This document shows positions 1 through 8,370 of a stretch of 59,742 nucleotides of DNA, piece by piece. This stretch comes from an uncultured Pelagibacteraceae bacterium (lineage in GTDB: Bacteria > Pseudomonadota > Alphaproteobacteria > Pelagibacterales > Pelagibacteraceae), in the NCBI GenBank assembly GCA_902561075.1, contig CACEOC010000004.1, positions 1 to 59,742 on the forward strand, in the 5' to 3' direction. A model generated the notes under the pieces. That model ran no database searches. It saw nothing but the letters and a program-made list of their open reading frames with translations, and was not told the DNA's origin. Positions within the stretch are counted from its first letter, which is position 1. Every line of letters starts with the position of its first letter. The position numbers and the translations under genes were made by a program.

Positions 1-2063
1 GGTGGAGATCTTTTAACCATGGCTCCAGATGGTAAATTCATTTTAAAAATGAAAATTTGACCACCATTATCCGCGCCAACTTTCTTTAAAAACCCACCAC
101 TTTCACCTTTGTGCTGAACTACACCTAAAAATATACTATCTGATAAAGATACTGATTGATTAATTTTTTCATAATTAACACCAGTTAGATCATCCATTGA
201 ATAGAATTTACCATTTTCATCTTTAGTCACTAAGGCTGTAATGTTCCATGATCCTGAAAACTCTGAACTTGTTGCTTTCGAAAATGATCCTGGGTAAACA
301 GCAGTTTCTGCTTTGGCTCTTGGATTATTTTTACCTCCAGCCATTGCTAGAAAATAACCTTCATTTGGGTTCATTAAATTCATATTGTTTGAGTCAATTA
401 CAAGTGAATATTTTCTTTCACCTTCCTTATTACCAGAATCTTCATCTACAATAAGAACGTCTCCATCAGATGTTTTAGACCAATATAATCCATCTGGTGC
501 AACCATTTTAGCTTCACCATTTTCCCATGTTGAGTGATCACCACCACTGTGTTTAAGACCTTTGTCAGCGGTAACTAGTTTTAATGATCCATCATACGCA
601 CCGACAACTTTAGTAACTTTAGCTGAAACATATTTAGGTAGATCTGCACTTCCCCAGAATGTTTTTTGAATTTCATTAACAAAGTTTGTCAATTCAATGC
701 CAATTAATCCACCTTCTTGAGTCATATTTTGAAGATATCTTTGATTGTTAAAGTCAGGATCAACTGCAGGATGTTCTGTTTTAGAGTCGCCTACTAAAAA
801 AGTATATCCTTTAGGTTGTTCTGATTGATTTCCCCAAAGAAAAACTTCTGTGTCTTTTACAGCTGGTGTTGTATTCCAACCTTTCCACTGGTAACTTGTT
901 GGGTAAAATCTTACATCAAAATTATTTATAGAATCTGGATTTTTAAGATACTCATCAAGCATTTTCGCTGATAAATCAATTTTATCTATCCCTAATTTTG
1001 CAAAGTCCTCGTTAGCTAAAGCCATTCCGTATATTTTTCCATAAAGAAGACCATTTCTGCTTAAAAATTTATCTCTTTCAGTTGCATTATCAGCTAACGT
1101 TTTGCCATTAATACCAACATTTTTCTTACCTACATAAATTTTTAATGGAGCAGGCTCAACACCATGATTGTAACCAGCAAGAACCATTACAACAAAATCT
1201 TTATGTTTAGAATTTATTGGCATAATTTTTTCATAACCAGATTGACCTAATGCTGGCACAGTGTATGCAGTTCTATTTTTGATATCTACAGCAATTGAAG
1301 CCAAACCTAATGTATCATCTGATGTATAATTAGTGTTTTCAAACATTCGTTTAATGTTCCATTCTTCTGCTGTTAGCCAAATATCATCATTAAATCCAAT
1401 TCCTTGACCATATTTATTTGCTTGTTCATACCAAGCGCCACAAAATGATTGGAAAAAAAAATCAGCTTTAGTTAATTTATATTTGTCATTAAAGTTAATT
1501 AACTGTCTATTTGGTAGAGTTTGATTACCCCAAAGCCCACCATCAGCTTTGGCTTTTACAACTTCACCAAATTGATTATAAATTGTATCAAACAATTTTC
1601 CTGAATTAATTACCATTCCACTGGCAGTATCGTTATTATTTAAGAAGTTTGCAAATTTTGTTCGATCATAATCAATTGTATGAATATGGGAGCCAGTAAA
1701 AGTTGCACCAGAATTCATTTCCCATGGATAAGTTTCACTACTCATAGTTGCATAAGACTCACTTTGGTAAACAACTCTTATAGTATTATTGTCATGTAAC
1801 CATGCAGCATTACCATCTGGATATCCAGTTAACGCTTCATCATTTCTAAACTTATTAACTTCTCCAACAGTTGCTATTGCCTTTATTTTATCAATAAAAG
1901 GGAAGTCTAAATCACCACTTCCACCGTCAACTAATTGAATTTGATTATTTGCTGTACTAGCTTCTGGAATTAGAGATTTTATTTCTCCAATTTTTAAGTT
2001 TTCTGCATTTGCAAAAGTTCCTGAAGCTGAAAGAACTATTAATGCAGTTATTATTTTTTTCAT
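1..2063 (-). CDS. Secreted PhoX-like (DUF839) protein, C-terminus beyond window
   Basis: The minus-strand frame is open from the ATG at 2063 to the left edge, giving at least 687 residues with no stop, so the C-terminus is missing. The N-terminus is a clear Sec signal peptide: MKK, a hydrophobic stretch of about 15 residues, and an ANA-type cleavage site near residue 20. The mature part is rich in Gly/Asn/Asp and has blocks such as WLTAEEW, a long GYNHGVEPAP stretch and a late APDGLYWSKTSDGD segment. These resemble the calcium-dependent PhoX/DUF839 beta-propeller phosphatases, although PhoX is usually exported by Tat and here the signal looks Sec-type. An AAAGGA ribosome site lies about 8 bases upstream. 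A role in periplasmic phosphate-ester hydrolysis is an inference; the protein could be a non-enzymatic DUF839 relative. Confidence 0.55.
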   Translation of the reverse strand, partial: MKKIITALIVLSASGTFANAENLKIGEIKSLIPEASTANNQIQLVDGGSGDLDFPFIDKIKAIATVGEVNKFRNDEALTGYPDGNAAWLHDNNTIRVVYQSESYATMSSETYPWEMNSGATFTGSHIHTIDYDRTKFANFLNNNDTASGMVINSGKLFDTIYNQFGEVVKAKADGGLWGNQTLPNRQLINFNDKYKLTKADFFFQSFCGAWYEQANKYGQGIGFNDDIWLTAEEWNIKRMFENTNYTSDDTLGLASIAVDIKNRTAYTVPALGQSGYEKIMPINSKHKDFVVMVLAGYNHGVEPAPLKIYVGKKNVGINGKTLADNATERDKFLSRNGLLYGKIYGMALANEDFAKLGIDKIDLSAKMLDEYLKNPDSINNFDVRFYPTSYQWKGWNTTPAVKDTEVFLWGNQSEQPKGYTFLVGDSKTEHPAVDPDFNNQRYLQNMTQEGGLIGIELTNFVNEIQKTFWGSADLPKYVSAKVTKVVGAYDGSLKLVTADKGLKHSGGDHSTWENGEAKMVAPDGLYWSKTSDGDVLIVDEDSGNKEGERKYSLVIDSNNMNLMNPNEGYFLAMAGGKNNPRAKAETAVYPGSFSKATSSEFSGSWNITALVTKDENGKFYSMDDLTGVNYEKINQSVSLSDSIFLGVVQHKGESGGFLKKVGADNGGQIFIFKMNLPSGAMVKRSP

Positions 2064-2492
2064 TTTTTTATCCTTTGTTGAGAAAAAAGTCATAATATAA
2101 ATATGTTAAAGATTTGTTTTAGATAAGTTAAAATTATTTAAAGATACAAACAAAAACTGAACTCAACAAATTATTACCTCCCTTGCAATATTTACATAAC
2201 TACAAGGGAGACTTTAAATAGAAGGAAAAATAAATTATGTTAAATACCTCTAGATCTTTAGAGAAATTTTATTAACTATTTCTTAAACTCATATGAATAA
2301 ATTATTAAAATTCATCCTTATTATATTAAAAGAAACCAAACTTTAACGAGAATTAAATTTAATGACTAATACTACAATAGTATTGTTCTAGGATATTATA
2401 GGACAATACTTAGGATCAATTGGAGAATGCATGAAATGAAACTGAAATAATTTTTTAATATAATTTTAATATGAATCAGTTAATTCGAAATA
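2064..2492. other. Divergent intergenic region between PhoX-like gene and olsB
   Basis: This is 429 bases without a convincing gene, and it must hold the promoters of both flanking, divergently read genes. It contains a perfect 8-bp inverted repeat (CTCCCTTG at 2178-2185, CAAGGGAG at 2203-2210, 17-base loop) inside the probable leader of the minus-strand gene. It also contains an imperfect 10-bp dyad (2380-2389 and 2400-2409, one mismatch) in front of olsB. No canonical TTGACA/TATAAT pair stands out. A short frame from the ATG at 2471 closes after nine codons and is not counted as a gene. Confidence 0.5.
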
Positions 2493-3317
2493 GTGATTAA
2501 ACATGCATTATTAAATTATAAAAAACAATCAAAAAAAGTTTATTTAAACACAAAAAACTTCTTTAAGCCTGAAATTTTTGTTAAATTAGCTGACAGTAAT
2601 TCCGAAATTAAACAAGCTCAGAAACTACGTTATCAAGTTTTTTTTTCTGATAGAAATAAAAAAAAAATTCTTAATATTAGTAATTTTAGAAAAGACTCTG
2701 ATAAATATGACAGTTATTGTGATCATATTATAGTAAATTACAAACATTCTAAATTTTCTAAAAACAAAGTTATTGGCACATACAGATTGCTTCAACAAAA
2801 GATTGCTGAAAAAAAAATTGGTTTTTATACTTCTGAAGAATTTTGCCTAGATAAACTAATTCAATCTTATGAATATACTAACATGCTTGAATTAAGCAGG
2901 TCTTGCATTTCTCAGAAATTTAGAAACAGAAATGTATTAAAATTAATGTGGAGAGAAATTTATAATTATATAAATACAAATAAAATTGATGGGATGTTCG
3001 GAACAGCTAGTTTTTTAGAGATTGATATTCAAAAAATTAATAATCAGTTATTATTTCTCCAACAAAATTATAAAATGCCTGAAAATATTAGAGTAAAAGC
3101 AAGAAAAAATTGTAGAGCAAAAATAGATTATTCAAAAAATATTGAACTAAATCTGAAACTAGTAAAATCATTACCAACTCTTATAAAAGGTTATATAAAA
3201 CTTAATGCCTATATCGGTGATGGTGCTGTTATTGATTACAAATTTAAAACTACTGATGTTTTTGTTTTCTTACCTTCAAACAAAATAAATAAAGAATACG
3301 TAGAAAAAATTGTTTGA
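2493..3317 (+). CDS. olsB: L-ornithine N-alpha-acyltransferase (OlsB family)
   Basis: This 274-residue GNAT-fold enzyme would move a 3-hydroxyacyl chain from acyl carrier protein to the alpha-amino group of ornithine, the first step of ornithine-lipid synthesis. OlsB-family hallmarks are visible in order: an early block around AQKLRYQVFF, a CDHIIV strand, a VIGTYRLL strand, LELSRSCISQKFRNRNVLKLMW (acyl-donor binding), and a C-terminal LPTLIKGYIKLNAYIGDGA followed by a TTDVFVFL block. Length fits the family. The start is a GTG at 2493, chosen because ATGs just upstream are out of frame. Three bases separate it from the next acyltransferase, and the pair forms an olsB-olsA operon. Confidence 0.8.
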   Translation: MIKHALLNYKKQSKKVYLNTKNFFKPEIFVKLADSNSEIKQAQKLRYQVFFSDRNKKKILNISNFRKDSDKYDSYCDHIIVNYKHSKFSKNKVIGTYRLLQQKIAEKKIGFYTSEEFCLDKLIQSYEYTNMLELSRSCISQKFRNRNVLKLMWREIYNYINTNKIDGMFGTASFLEIDIQKINNQLLFLQQNYKMPENIRVKARKNCRAKIDYSKNIELNLKLVKSLPTLIKGYIKLNAYIGDGAVIDYKFKTTDVFVFLPSNKINKEYVEKIV

Positions 3318-3320
3318 TCA

Positions 3321-4061
3321 ATGTTTAGTTATTTTGTTAAAAAAATTTCTAAAATTGATCATATTAAAGATCTATATAAAAAAAATTATGATGAATTAAA
3401 AAGAACTGATAACTTTTGGACTAAGATAATTGAGTATTTAAATATTAAATACACTGTTAACTCATTAGAAAATATACCAAGCAAAGGTCCAGTAATAGTT
3501 GTATGCAACCATCCATTCGGTCTTTTGGACGGTTTAATAGTTGCAGCAATAATTGCAAACATTAGAAAAGATTATAAAATTTTGATAAATGAGGAAATTA
3601 CACAGATTGATCTGATTGAAAAATATCTTATACCAATTAAATTCTCTGAAATAATTGATGATATAAAAAAAAATATTAAAAGTAAAAAAAGTGCAATTAA
3701 TTTTATTAATAATGGAGGTTCGCTAATATTATTTCCATCAGGAGAAGTTGCAACTTCGAGTTTTATTTTTGATAAACCAAAAGAAAGGAAATGGAAACCA
3801 TTAGTTGGTTCCATAATAAAAAAAACAGAATGTAAAATTGTACCTATTTATTTTAAAGGTAAAAATTCTGTATTATTTCAAACTGTAGGTTTTTTTAGTG
3901 ATCAACTTAGAAGATCGCTATTTATAAGAGAATTGTTTAATAAAAAAAATAATAATTATTTTTTAAAAATTGGAAACAGTATAAATTCTAATAAATTTAA
4001 AAATTGGAACAGTAATGCCATTGCAGATTATTTAAAAGATCAAGTCTTAAAACTTAATTAG
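3321..4061 (+). CDS. olsA: Lyso-ornithine-lipid O-acyltransferase (PlsC/OlsA family)
   Basis: The 246-residue protein belongs to the PlsC/LPLAT family, which esterifies a fatty acid to a lyso-lipid at the membrane. It has the acyltransferase block NHPFGLLDG (histidine and aspartate of the HxxxxxD form common in this subgroup) at about residues 64-72. An LFPSGEVATS block lies near residue 137, equivalent to the substrate-binding FPEGT motif. It follows olsB by three bases, so the second step of ornithine-lipid synthesis is the natural reading. A general 1-acylglycerol-3-phosphate acyltransferase role cannot be excluded from sequence alone. Confidence 0.72.
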   Translation: MFSYFVKKISKIDHIKDLYKKNYDELKRTDNFWTKIIEYLNIKYTVNSLENIPSKGPVIVVCNHPFGLLDGLIVAAIIANIRKDYKILINEEITQIDLIEKYLIPIKFSEIIDDIKKNIKSKKSAINFINNGGSLILFPSGEVATSSFIFDKPKERKWKPLVGSIIKKTECKIVPIYFKGKNSVLFQTVGFFSDQLRRSLFIRELFNKKNNNYFLKIGNSINSNKFKNWNSNAIADYLKDQVLKLN

Positions 4062-4130
4062 TCATAAGTTTAAATAGGATTTTATAGGATAACTCGGAAC
4101 AAACTCGGAAACAGAGAGATAAAATAAAAA

Positions 4131-4233
4131 AAATTTACTTATTCATCTTGTTCAATTATAAATATTAGCATAAACACTGATGAAAATAACAGATGCCCTC
4201 GTGGTGAAATTGGTAGACACAAAGGACTTAAAA
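4131..4233 (+). repeat. Left copy of 103-bp direct repeat (putative attL)
   Basis: This block matches 16141-16243 in the same orientation at 99 of 103 positions, with differences at 4167, 4179, 4191 and 4192. It comprises the presumed promoter and leader of tRNA-Leu plus the first 39 bases of the tRNA, which are identical in the two copies. Identity ends abruptly within the anticodon loop, a known crossover position for tRNA-targeting tyrosine recombinases. All mismatches lie outside the tRNA, as expected if one copy came with an element carrying its own version of the tRNA promoter. Confidence 0.85.
4195..4233 (+). pseudogene. tRNA-Leu(UAA) 5' fragment
   Basis: These bases repeat exactly the acceptor 5' strand, D arm and 5' anticodon strand of the intact tRNA-Leu at 16205, including the anticodon TAA. 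There is no variable arm, T arm or CCA end, so no functional tRNA can be made. Just downstream, ACGAGGG (4237-4243) can pair with the acceptor start CCCTCGT, so the transcript could fold back as a short hairpin. That may be chance, or a trace of a tRNA whose middle was deleted. The fragment keeps a promoter-like upstream region and may still be transcribed. Confidence 0.75.
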
Positions 4234-4405
4234 GACGAGGGATTCACAGACGAGTCAGTCCATAGAAGTCCAAGATAGTCTAAACATCCTATAAAATCTC
4301 ATAACTTTAATTTAGCTTTCAATTAAGATTGGAAAATAAAGCTTAATTAATTTGCTCAAACAAGAGCAAGACAAGAGCATGAATAGATAGTATTATTTCA
4401 AGGTT

Positions 4406-5110
4406 ATGATGACAATCTTACTGACTTTTGTTCCACCAATATTTTTATTACTATATTTTACGTTATCAGATAGATTTAAAGAACCAAGAGGTACAATCAT
4501 ATTAATTTTTTTTCTTGGTTTTTTAATATGTCTACCTGCAGGAATTTTAAATAGTTTAAGCCATGATTTTTTTTATGATGGATCAAAATATTCAGAAAAT
4601 CTAACTAGTAGTTTTTTAGGTCCAGCATGGGCAGAAGAATTATTAAAATTTTCAATTCTGTATTTAATTGTTTTAAAAAGAAATGAATTTAATGAACCTA
4701 TGGATGGCTTAGTTTATGGAGTTGTTGTTTCATTAGGTTTTGCGACATATGAAAATTATACTTATGTATATGAATGGGCAGAAGTAATAGCAAAAGAAGA
4801 GAATGTTGATTATGCTGAGTTGTCATATTTAATAGCATTAGGAAGATCTTATTCTGCTATACCTATGCATGGTCTTAATGGTGCAGTCATGGGTTACTAT
4901 TTTGGAATGTACGCTTTTACAGGTAATAAAAAATTCTTAGTTCTTTCTTTAGCTTTACCATATTTATTTCATGGTTTTTATAATTTCTTAGTATGGCCAA
5001 ATCCAATGATAATTATTGGAATTTTAGTTATTGTTTCCTTTTATTTACACAGTGAACTTAAGAAGAAACAAAAATTAAAAAAAAAAGAAAATGAAATTAA
5101 AAAAATTTAA
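4406..5110 (+). CDS. PrsW-family intramembrane metalloprotease (M82)
   Basis: The 234-residue polytopic membrane protein carries the PrsW signature residues: an EExxK motif at E77-E78-K81, FxxxE at F112-E116, and histidines at H155 (MHGLNG) and H189 (FHGFYN). These fall in or next to hydrophobic helices and are presumed metal ligands. PrsW proteins cut membrane-bound substrates; the Bacillus member cleaves an anti-sigma factor. No anti-sigma factor is visible nearby, so the substrate is unknown. It is the first gene of the island's membrane block and is 3 bases from the next gene, probably cotranscribed with it. The ATG at 4406 has an AAGG upstream; the second ATG one codon later is an alternative start. 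Confidence 0.78.
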   Translation: MMTILLTFVPPIFLLLYFTLSDRFKEPRGTIILIFFLGFLICLPAGILNSLSHDFFYDGSKYSENLTSSFLGPAWAEELLKFSILYLIVLKRNEFNEPMDGLVYGVVVSLGFATYENYTYVYEWAEVIAKEENVDYAELSYLIALGRSYSAIPMHGLNGAVMGYYFGMYAFTGNKKFLVLSLALPYLFHGFYNFLVWPNPMIIIGILVIVSFYLHSELKKKQKLKKKENEIKKI

Positions 5111-5113
5111 GCA

Positions 5114-6664
5114 ATGAGATATTTAAAATTTACATTTATTTTATCAATGTTTGTTTTGTTATTTAGTAATCAAAGTAATTCCATGGATAATAGATGCTAT
5201 GAATTTATAGATGGTCTTAAAAATTTAGATTATGATAAAACAACAAAAAATGTTGAAACATCAATTTTCACAGATTTAGGTTTTGAATTTCTATATGATT
5301 CTACTCCGGACGCCAGTTTTTTAGATACTAATTTTAATGCCAAGATAAGAAGAAATGAAAATAATTATCCAATAATTGGAATTTTAACTTTTACGGAAGT
5401 TTTAGATAAATTAAAAAATAATGATGTTTTAATATCAATAAATGATATCGATTTGAGTAAATTAAAAGATGAAGAAATTGAAGATCTTATATATCCCTCA
5501 GATCCAGGAAATAATTATGATTTAGTATTAGTTAGGGAAGGACAGAAAGTTAAAACTCAAATACAATCTTATGAATATACAAAAGAGTATAGACTTTTTG
5601 AATTCGCTTTAAACAGTATTAATGAGATAAATCTTAAAAACTCTACAGTAAAATTTTCAGGATTTTTAAGTTCAGAAAGAGAATATTCTGAATATTTAAA
5701 ATGGCCCATTACTAAACATGCCAGAAATACTATTACATACTTTGATGAAGAGGATGGAGAAAATAAGTCTACCAACTGCTCATCAATTCCTTATGATTAT
5801 GCTAAGGAGAATAGATTGCCTATCTCTGGTGAAACATTTGCCTTTAAAGATTTAATATCTGAGGATAGTGACAAAGTTTACGAAGATGTTACGGTGAATA
5901 CTTATTTAGATGAGTCTACAGACGCAAAAGAAGATGTATTATTAAGTATTACTTATAATGCGGAGGGAGAATGGGAAATTAAAAATAAATTTAATTTGGT
6001 TTCTTTTCCTTTTGATAAACAAAAAATAATTATATCAATGGTAGATTTAGATGATTTTGAAAGCACTGTGTTAGGTGCCTTCGATACAAATTATTTATTA
6101 CTTAATCATACAAAAGAAAATTTAGAAATACCTGGATGGAATGTCACTGATATTAAATTCAATACTGGTAATAATTTCGATTTAAATGGTTTAGTTTTTA
6201 GCGAAGCTTCGATTATAGTAGATATAGAAAGACAATCTTTTTATTATATTTTTAAAATTATATTACCAATAGTTCTTATTTTAATTATTTGTTGGAGCTC
6301 AGTGTGGCTAAACCCTAGAGAGGTTGAATCAAAACTCACAATTACAATTGTGTGTTTGTTGTCACTTATAGCTTATAATTTTGTAATTGATAATGAATTA
6401 CCAAAACTTGAATATTTAACTATAATGGATTGGATCATTTTAGCCTCATATTTATTTGCGGCTGCACCAAATATCTTGGCAATAATTTCATTTCAATTAT
6501 CTGAAAAAATAAAATATAAAAAACTAAGTCAAAAGGTTGATTTTTTTAGTAAAAGATTTGGAATTACTTCTTATATATTTTTAATTTTGATTATAATAAT
6601 AATTAACGTAAGCTCAGTTCCAGGGAATACAATCAATGCATTAAGTTGGGCAATGATGAGATAG
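5114..6664 (+). CDS. Prokaryotic pentameric ligand-gated ion channel with PDZ-like region
   Basis: The 516-residue protein begins with a Sec signal peptide (to about residue 23). Residues about 52-152 resemble a PDZ domain, with a VLISINDIDL strand near 105-114. An extracellular ligand-binding beta-sandwich follows, with the pLGIC motif FPFDKQ at 298-303, and then four membrane helices. RQSFYY at 373-378 leads into M1 with its conserved proline (KIILP). M2 lies about 408-425, M3 about 438-460, and M4 near the C-terminus. The eukaryotic Cys-loop disulfide is absent, as in other bacterial members. It should form a pentameric cation or anion channel opened by a small ligand in the inner membrane. 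The PDZ-like addition is unusual. It neighbours a second channel gene at 8371. Confidence 0.8.
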   Translation: MRYLKFTFILSMFVLLFSNQSNSMDNRCYEFIDGLKNLDYDKTTKNVETSIFTDLGFEFLYDSTPDASFLDTNFNAKIRRNENNYPIIGILTFTEVLDKLKNNDVLISINDIDLSKLKDEEIEDLIYPSDPGNNYDLVLVREGQKVKTQIQSYEYTKEYRLFEFALNSINEINLKNSTVKFSGFLSSEREYSEYLKWPITKHARNTITYFDEEDGENKSTNCSSIPYDYAKENRLPISGETFAFKDLISEDSDKVYEDVTVNTYLDESTDAKEDVLLSITYNAEGEWEIKNKFNLVSFPFDKQKIIISMVDLDDFESTVLGAFDTNYLLLNHTKENLEIPGWNVTDIKFNTGNNFDLNGLVFSEASIIVDIERQSFYYIFKIILPIVLILIICWSSVWLNPREVESKLTITIVCLLSLIAYNFVIDNELPKLEYLTIMDWIILASYLFAAAPNILAIISFQLSEKIKYKKLSQKVDFFSKRFGITSYIFLILIIIIINVSSVPGNTINALSWAMMR

Positions 6665-6666
6665 TT

Positions 6667-7041
6667 ATGACTTTTAGTGAATCTGTATCTACATGTTTAA
6701 AAAAGTATTTTGTCTTTCAAGGTAGAGCTAGCAGATCAGAATATTGGTGGTTTCAATTAGTTGTTTCACCTTCATACTACATTTCTACATATCTAAAAAA
6801 TGAGCTTTCATATTTTTTCCTCGGAATAACTTTATTTACTTTAATACCTGCTATTTCAGCAGGGGTAAGAAGATTACATGACACGAATCGATCTGGATTT
6901 TTTTTATTAATTAGCTTTATTCCATTTATTGGAGGGATTATACTAATATTTTTTTTTATTGCAGAAGGAACGAAAGGGAAAAATAGATTTGGGCCTAATC
7001 CACTAAAAAATATAACTAAAAAAAGGAGTAAAAAAAAATGA
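6667..7041 (+). CDS. DUF805 membrane protein
   Basis: This is a small (124-residue) integral membrane protein of the DUF805 family, function unknown. The family signature FxGRASRSEYWWF is seen as FQGRASRSEYWWFQL near the N-terminus, and a second typical block GVRRLHDTNRSGF lies before the last two hydrophobic segments. I chose the ATG at 6667 rather than the in-frame ATG at 6646, because the latter lies inside the preceding channel gene and DUF805 proteins normally begin about 16 residues before the GRASR motif. The stop overlaps the start of the amine oxidase gene (ATGA), so translation is probably coupled. Confidence 0.8.
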   Translation: MTFSESVSTCLKKYFVFQGRASRSEYWWFQLVVSPSYYISTYLKNELSYFFLGITLFTLIPAISAGVRRLHDTNRSGFFLLISFIPFIGGIILIFFFIAEGTKGKNRFGPNPLKNITKKRSKKK

Positions 7042-8366
7042 AATCACGAAGAACATTTATAAAATCATCCTTATTAGGGTTAACGGCCTTAACTTTTCCC
7101 AACATAATCAAAGTCAATGCTAATCAAGATTATGACATAGTAGTGATTGGTGCAGGGGCTGCAGGACTTGCCGCTACACAAGAATTAATTAAATCTGGAA
7201 AAAAAGTTATTTGTTTGGAGGCATCGAATAGAATTGGGGGCAGAGCTCTTACTGATAATCAAATCTTTGGTGAACCTTATGATCTTGGTGCATTATGGTT
7301 AGAAAATGGAGATACAAATCCTTTTAAATTATTTGGTGAAAAAAATTCGAATTTTAATTTGTATAAGGAAAGTTCAGAGGAAATGTATGATCTGTATAGT
7401 GGTTCAAAAAAAGTATTGGATGAAGATGATATATGGAAAGTTTATGATGGTTTAGATGCCGCAATTGTAAAAACTAGAAAAGATATTTCACCTTTAGAGG
7501 TGGTTCCTTATAAAGATCATCCTTGGTTTGATACTATGCATATGTTGTTTGGAGCTTGGGAAATGGGTAAAGATTTCTCAAATTTCTCGTGTAAAGATTA
7601 CAATTATGATTATGAAATTTTAGAGTCCGCATCCTGGCATTGTAAAGAGGGTGTTGGTTCTTTGTTAGTTGATATGTTTAAGAAGATTCCTGTTCAATTA
7701 AATACTAAGGTTAGTAAAATTGATTGGAGTGGAAGTGGGGTAAAGATTATAACAAATAAAGGTGAAATTAAAGCAAACAAATGTATTTTAACCGTTTCAA
7801 CTGGAGTTTTAGCATCAGGCCAAATAAAATTTACCCCTAATTTAGCTAATGAAAAACAAGAGTCATTCTCTAAAATTTCTATGGGTCATTATAATAGAAT
7901 TACTTTTAAATTTAAAAAATTATTTAAGGAAAAAGTCAAAGATACATATTTATATTACAAGATCGATAGTCAAAATGCTAATTCACCAGAGGGTGTAGGT
8001 ATTACTATAAATCCATCTGACTCAAAATTATGTATATGCGATCCAGGAGGAAATTTTGGAAAAGAATTACTAAAATCAGGTGAGAAAGCATCTATTGATT
8101 TTGGAATGAGTGAATTGAAGAAAATTTTCGGTAACAAGATTGATAAAGATTTAATTAAATCTCACGCAGTTGATTGGTCGTCAAATCCGCTATTTATGGG
8201 AGCATGGGCATCTGCTGAGCCTGGTGCATTTAAATATAGAGAAATCTTAAGAAGTTCAGTTGCAGATAGAATTTATTTTGCTGGTGAAGCAACGGCTAAA
8301 GATTGGGGTACTGTTGCTGGTGCTTACGATAGTGGATTAATTCAAGCGAAAAATGCGTTAACTTAA
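7038..8366 (+). CDS. Tat-exported flavin monoamine oxidase family protein
   Basis: The 442-residue protein is an FAD-dependent amine oxidase. It has a dinucleotide-binding GAGAAG at 38-43, the adenosine-ribose glutamate at E61, GGRA at 67-70, and a C-terminal FAGEATAKDWGTVAGAYDSG block that closes the FAD site. The N-terminus SRRTFIKSS followed by a hydrophobic run is a twin-arginine signal, so folded, FAD-loaded enzyme is expected in the periplasm. Family members oxidatively deaminate primary amines or polyamines, yielding aldehyde, ammonia and peroxide; the substrate here is not known. It lies between two ligand-gated channel genes, which suggests a shared amine ligand, though this is only an inference from context. 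Confidence 0.8.
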   Translation: MKSRRTFIKSSLLGLTALTFPNIIKVNANQDYDIVVIGAGAAGLAATQELIKSGKKVICLEASNRIGGRALTDNQIFGEPYDLGALWLENGDTNPFKLFGEKNSNFNLYKESSEEMYDLYSGSKKVLDEDDIWKVYDGLDAAIVKTRKDISPLEVVPYKDHPWFDTMHMLFGAWEMGKDFSNFSCKDYNYDYEILESASWHCKEGVGSLLVDMFKKIPVQLNTKVSKIDWSGSGVKIITNKGEIKANKCILTVSTGVLASGQIKFTPNLANEKQESFSKISMGHYNRITFKFKKLFKEKVKDTYLYYKIDSQNANSPEGVGITINPSDSKLCICDPGGNFGKELLKSGEKASIDFGMSELKKIFGNKIDKDLIKSHAVDWSSNPLFMGAWASAEPGAFKYREILRSSVADRIYFAGEATAKDWGTVAGAYDSGLIQAKNALT

Positions 8367-8370
8367 TACA

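Larger units (their letters stand above)
4062..4405. other. Left junction region of the tRNA-Leu island
   Basis: No protein gene is seen here. From left to right it holds a 9-base motif AACTCGGAA twice, 11 bases apart (4091-4099, 4102-4110). Next comes the left copy of the 103-bp direct repeat (4131-4233), which contains a truncated tRNA-Leu. About 170 bases of A+T-rich DNA then lead to the PrsW-type gene. A perfect 13-bp inverted repeat brackets the tRNA fragment (4078-4090 and 4286-4298, GATTTTATAGGAT and its complement). Repeated short motifs around an attachment core are usual for tyrosine-recombinase sites, but that role here is inferred. Confidence 0.5.

Noticed and set aside
248..454. 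Plus-strand 68-codon open frame at 248-454
   Set aside because: It is antisense to the continuous secreted-protein frame, has no ribosome site and shows no protein-like composition.
4131..4233. Left tRNA repeat as an amplification chimera like that at the right edge
   Set aside because: The copies differ at four positions, lie in direct orientation 12 kb apart, and each is embedded in coherent sequence. A chimera would give exact copies.
4195..4260. A second functional tRNA-Leu at 4195
   Set aside because: No T arm, variable arm or CCA end follows the anticodon loop.
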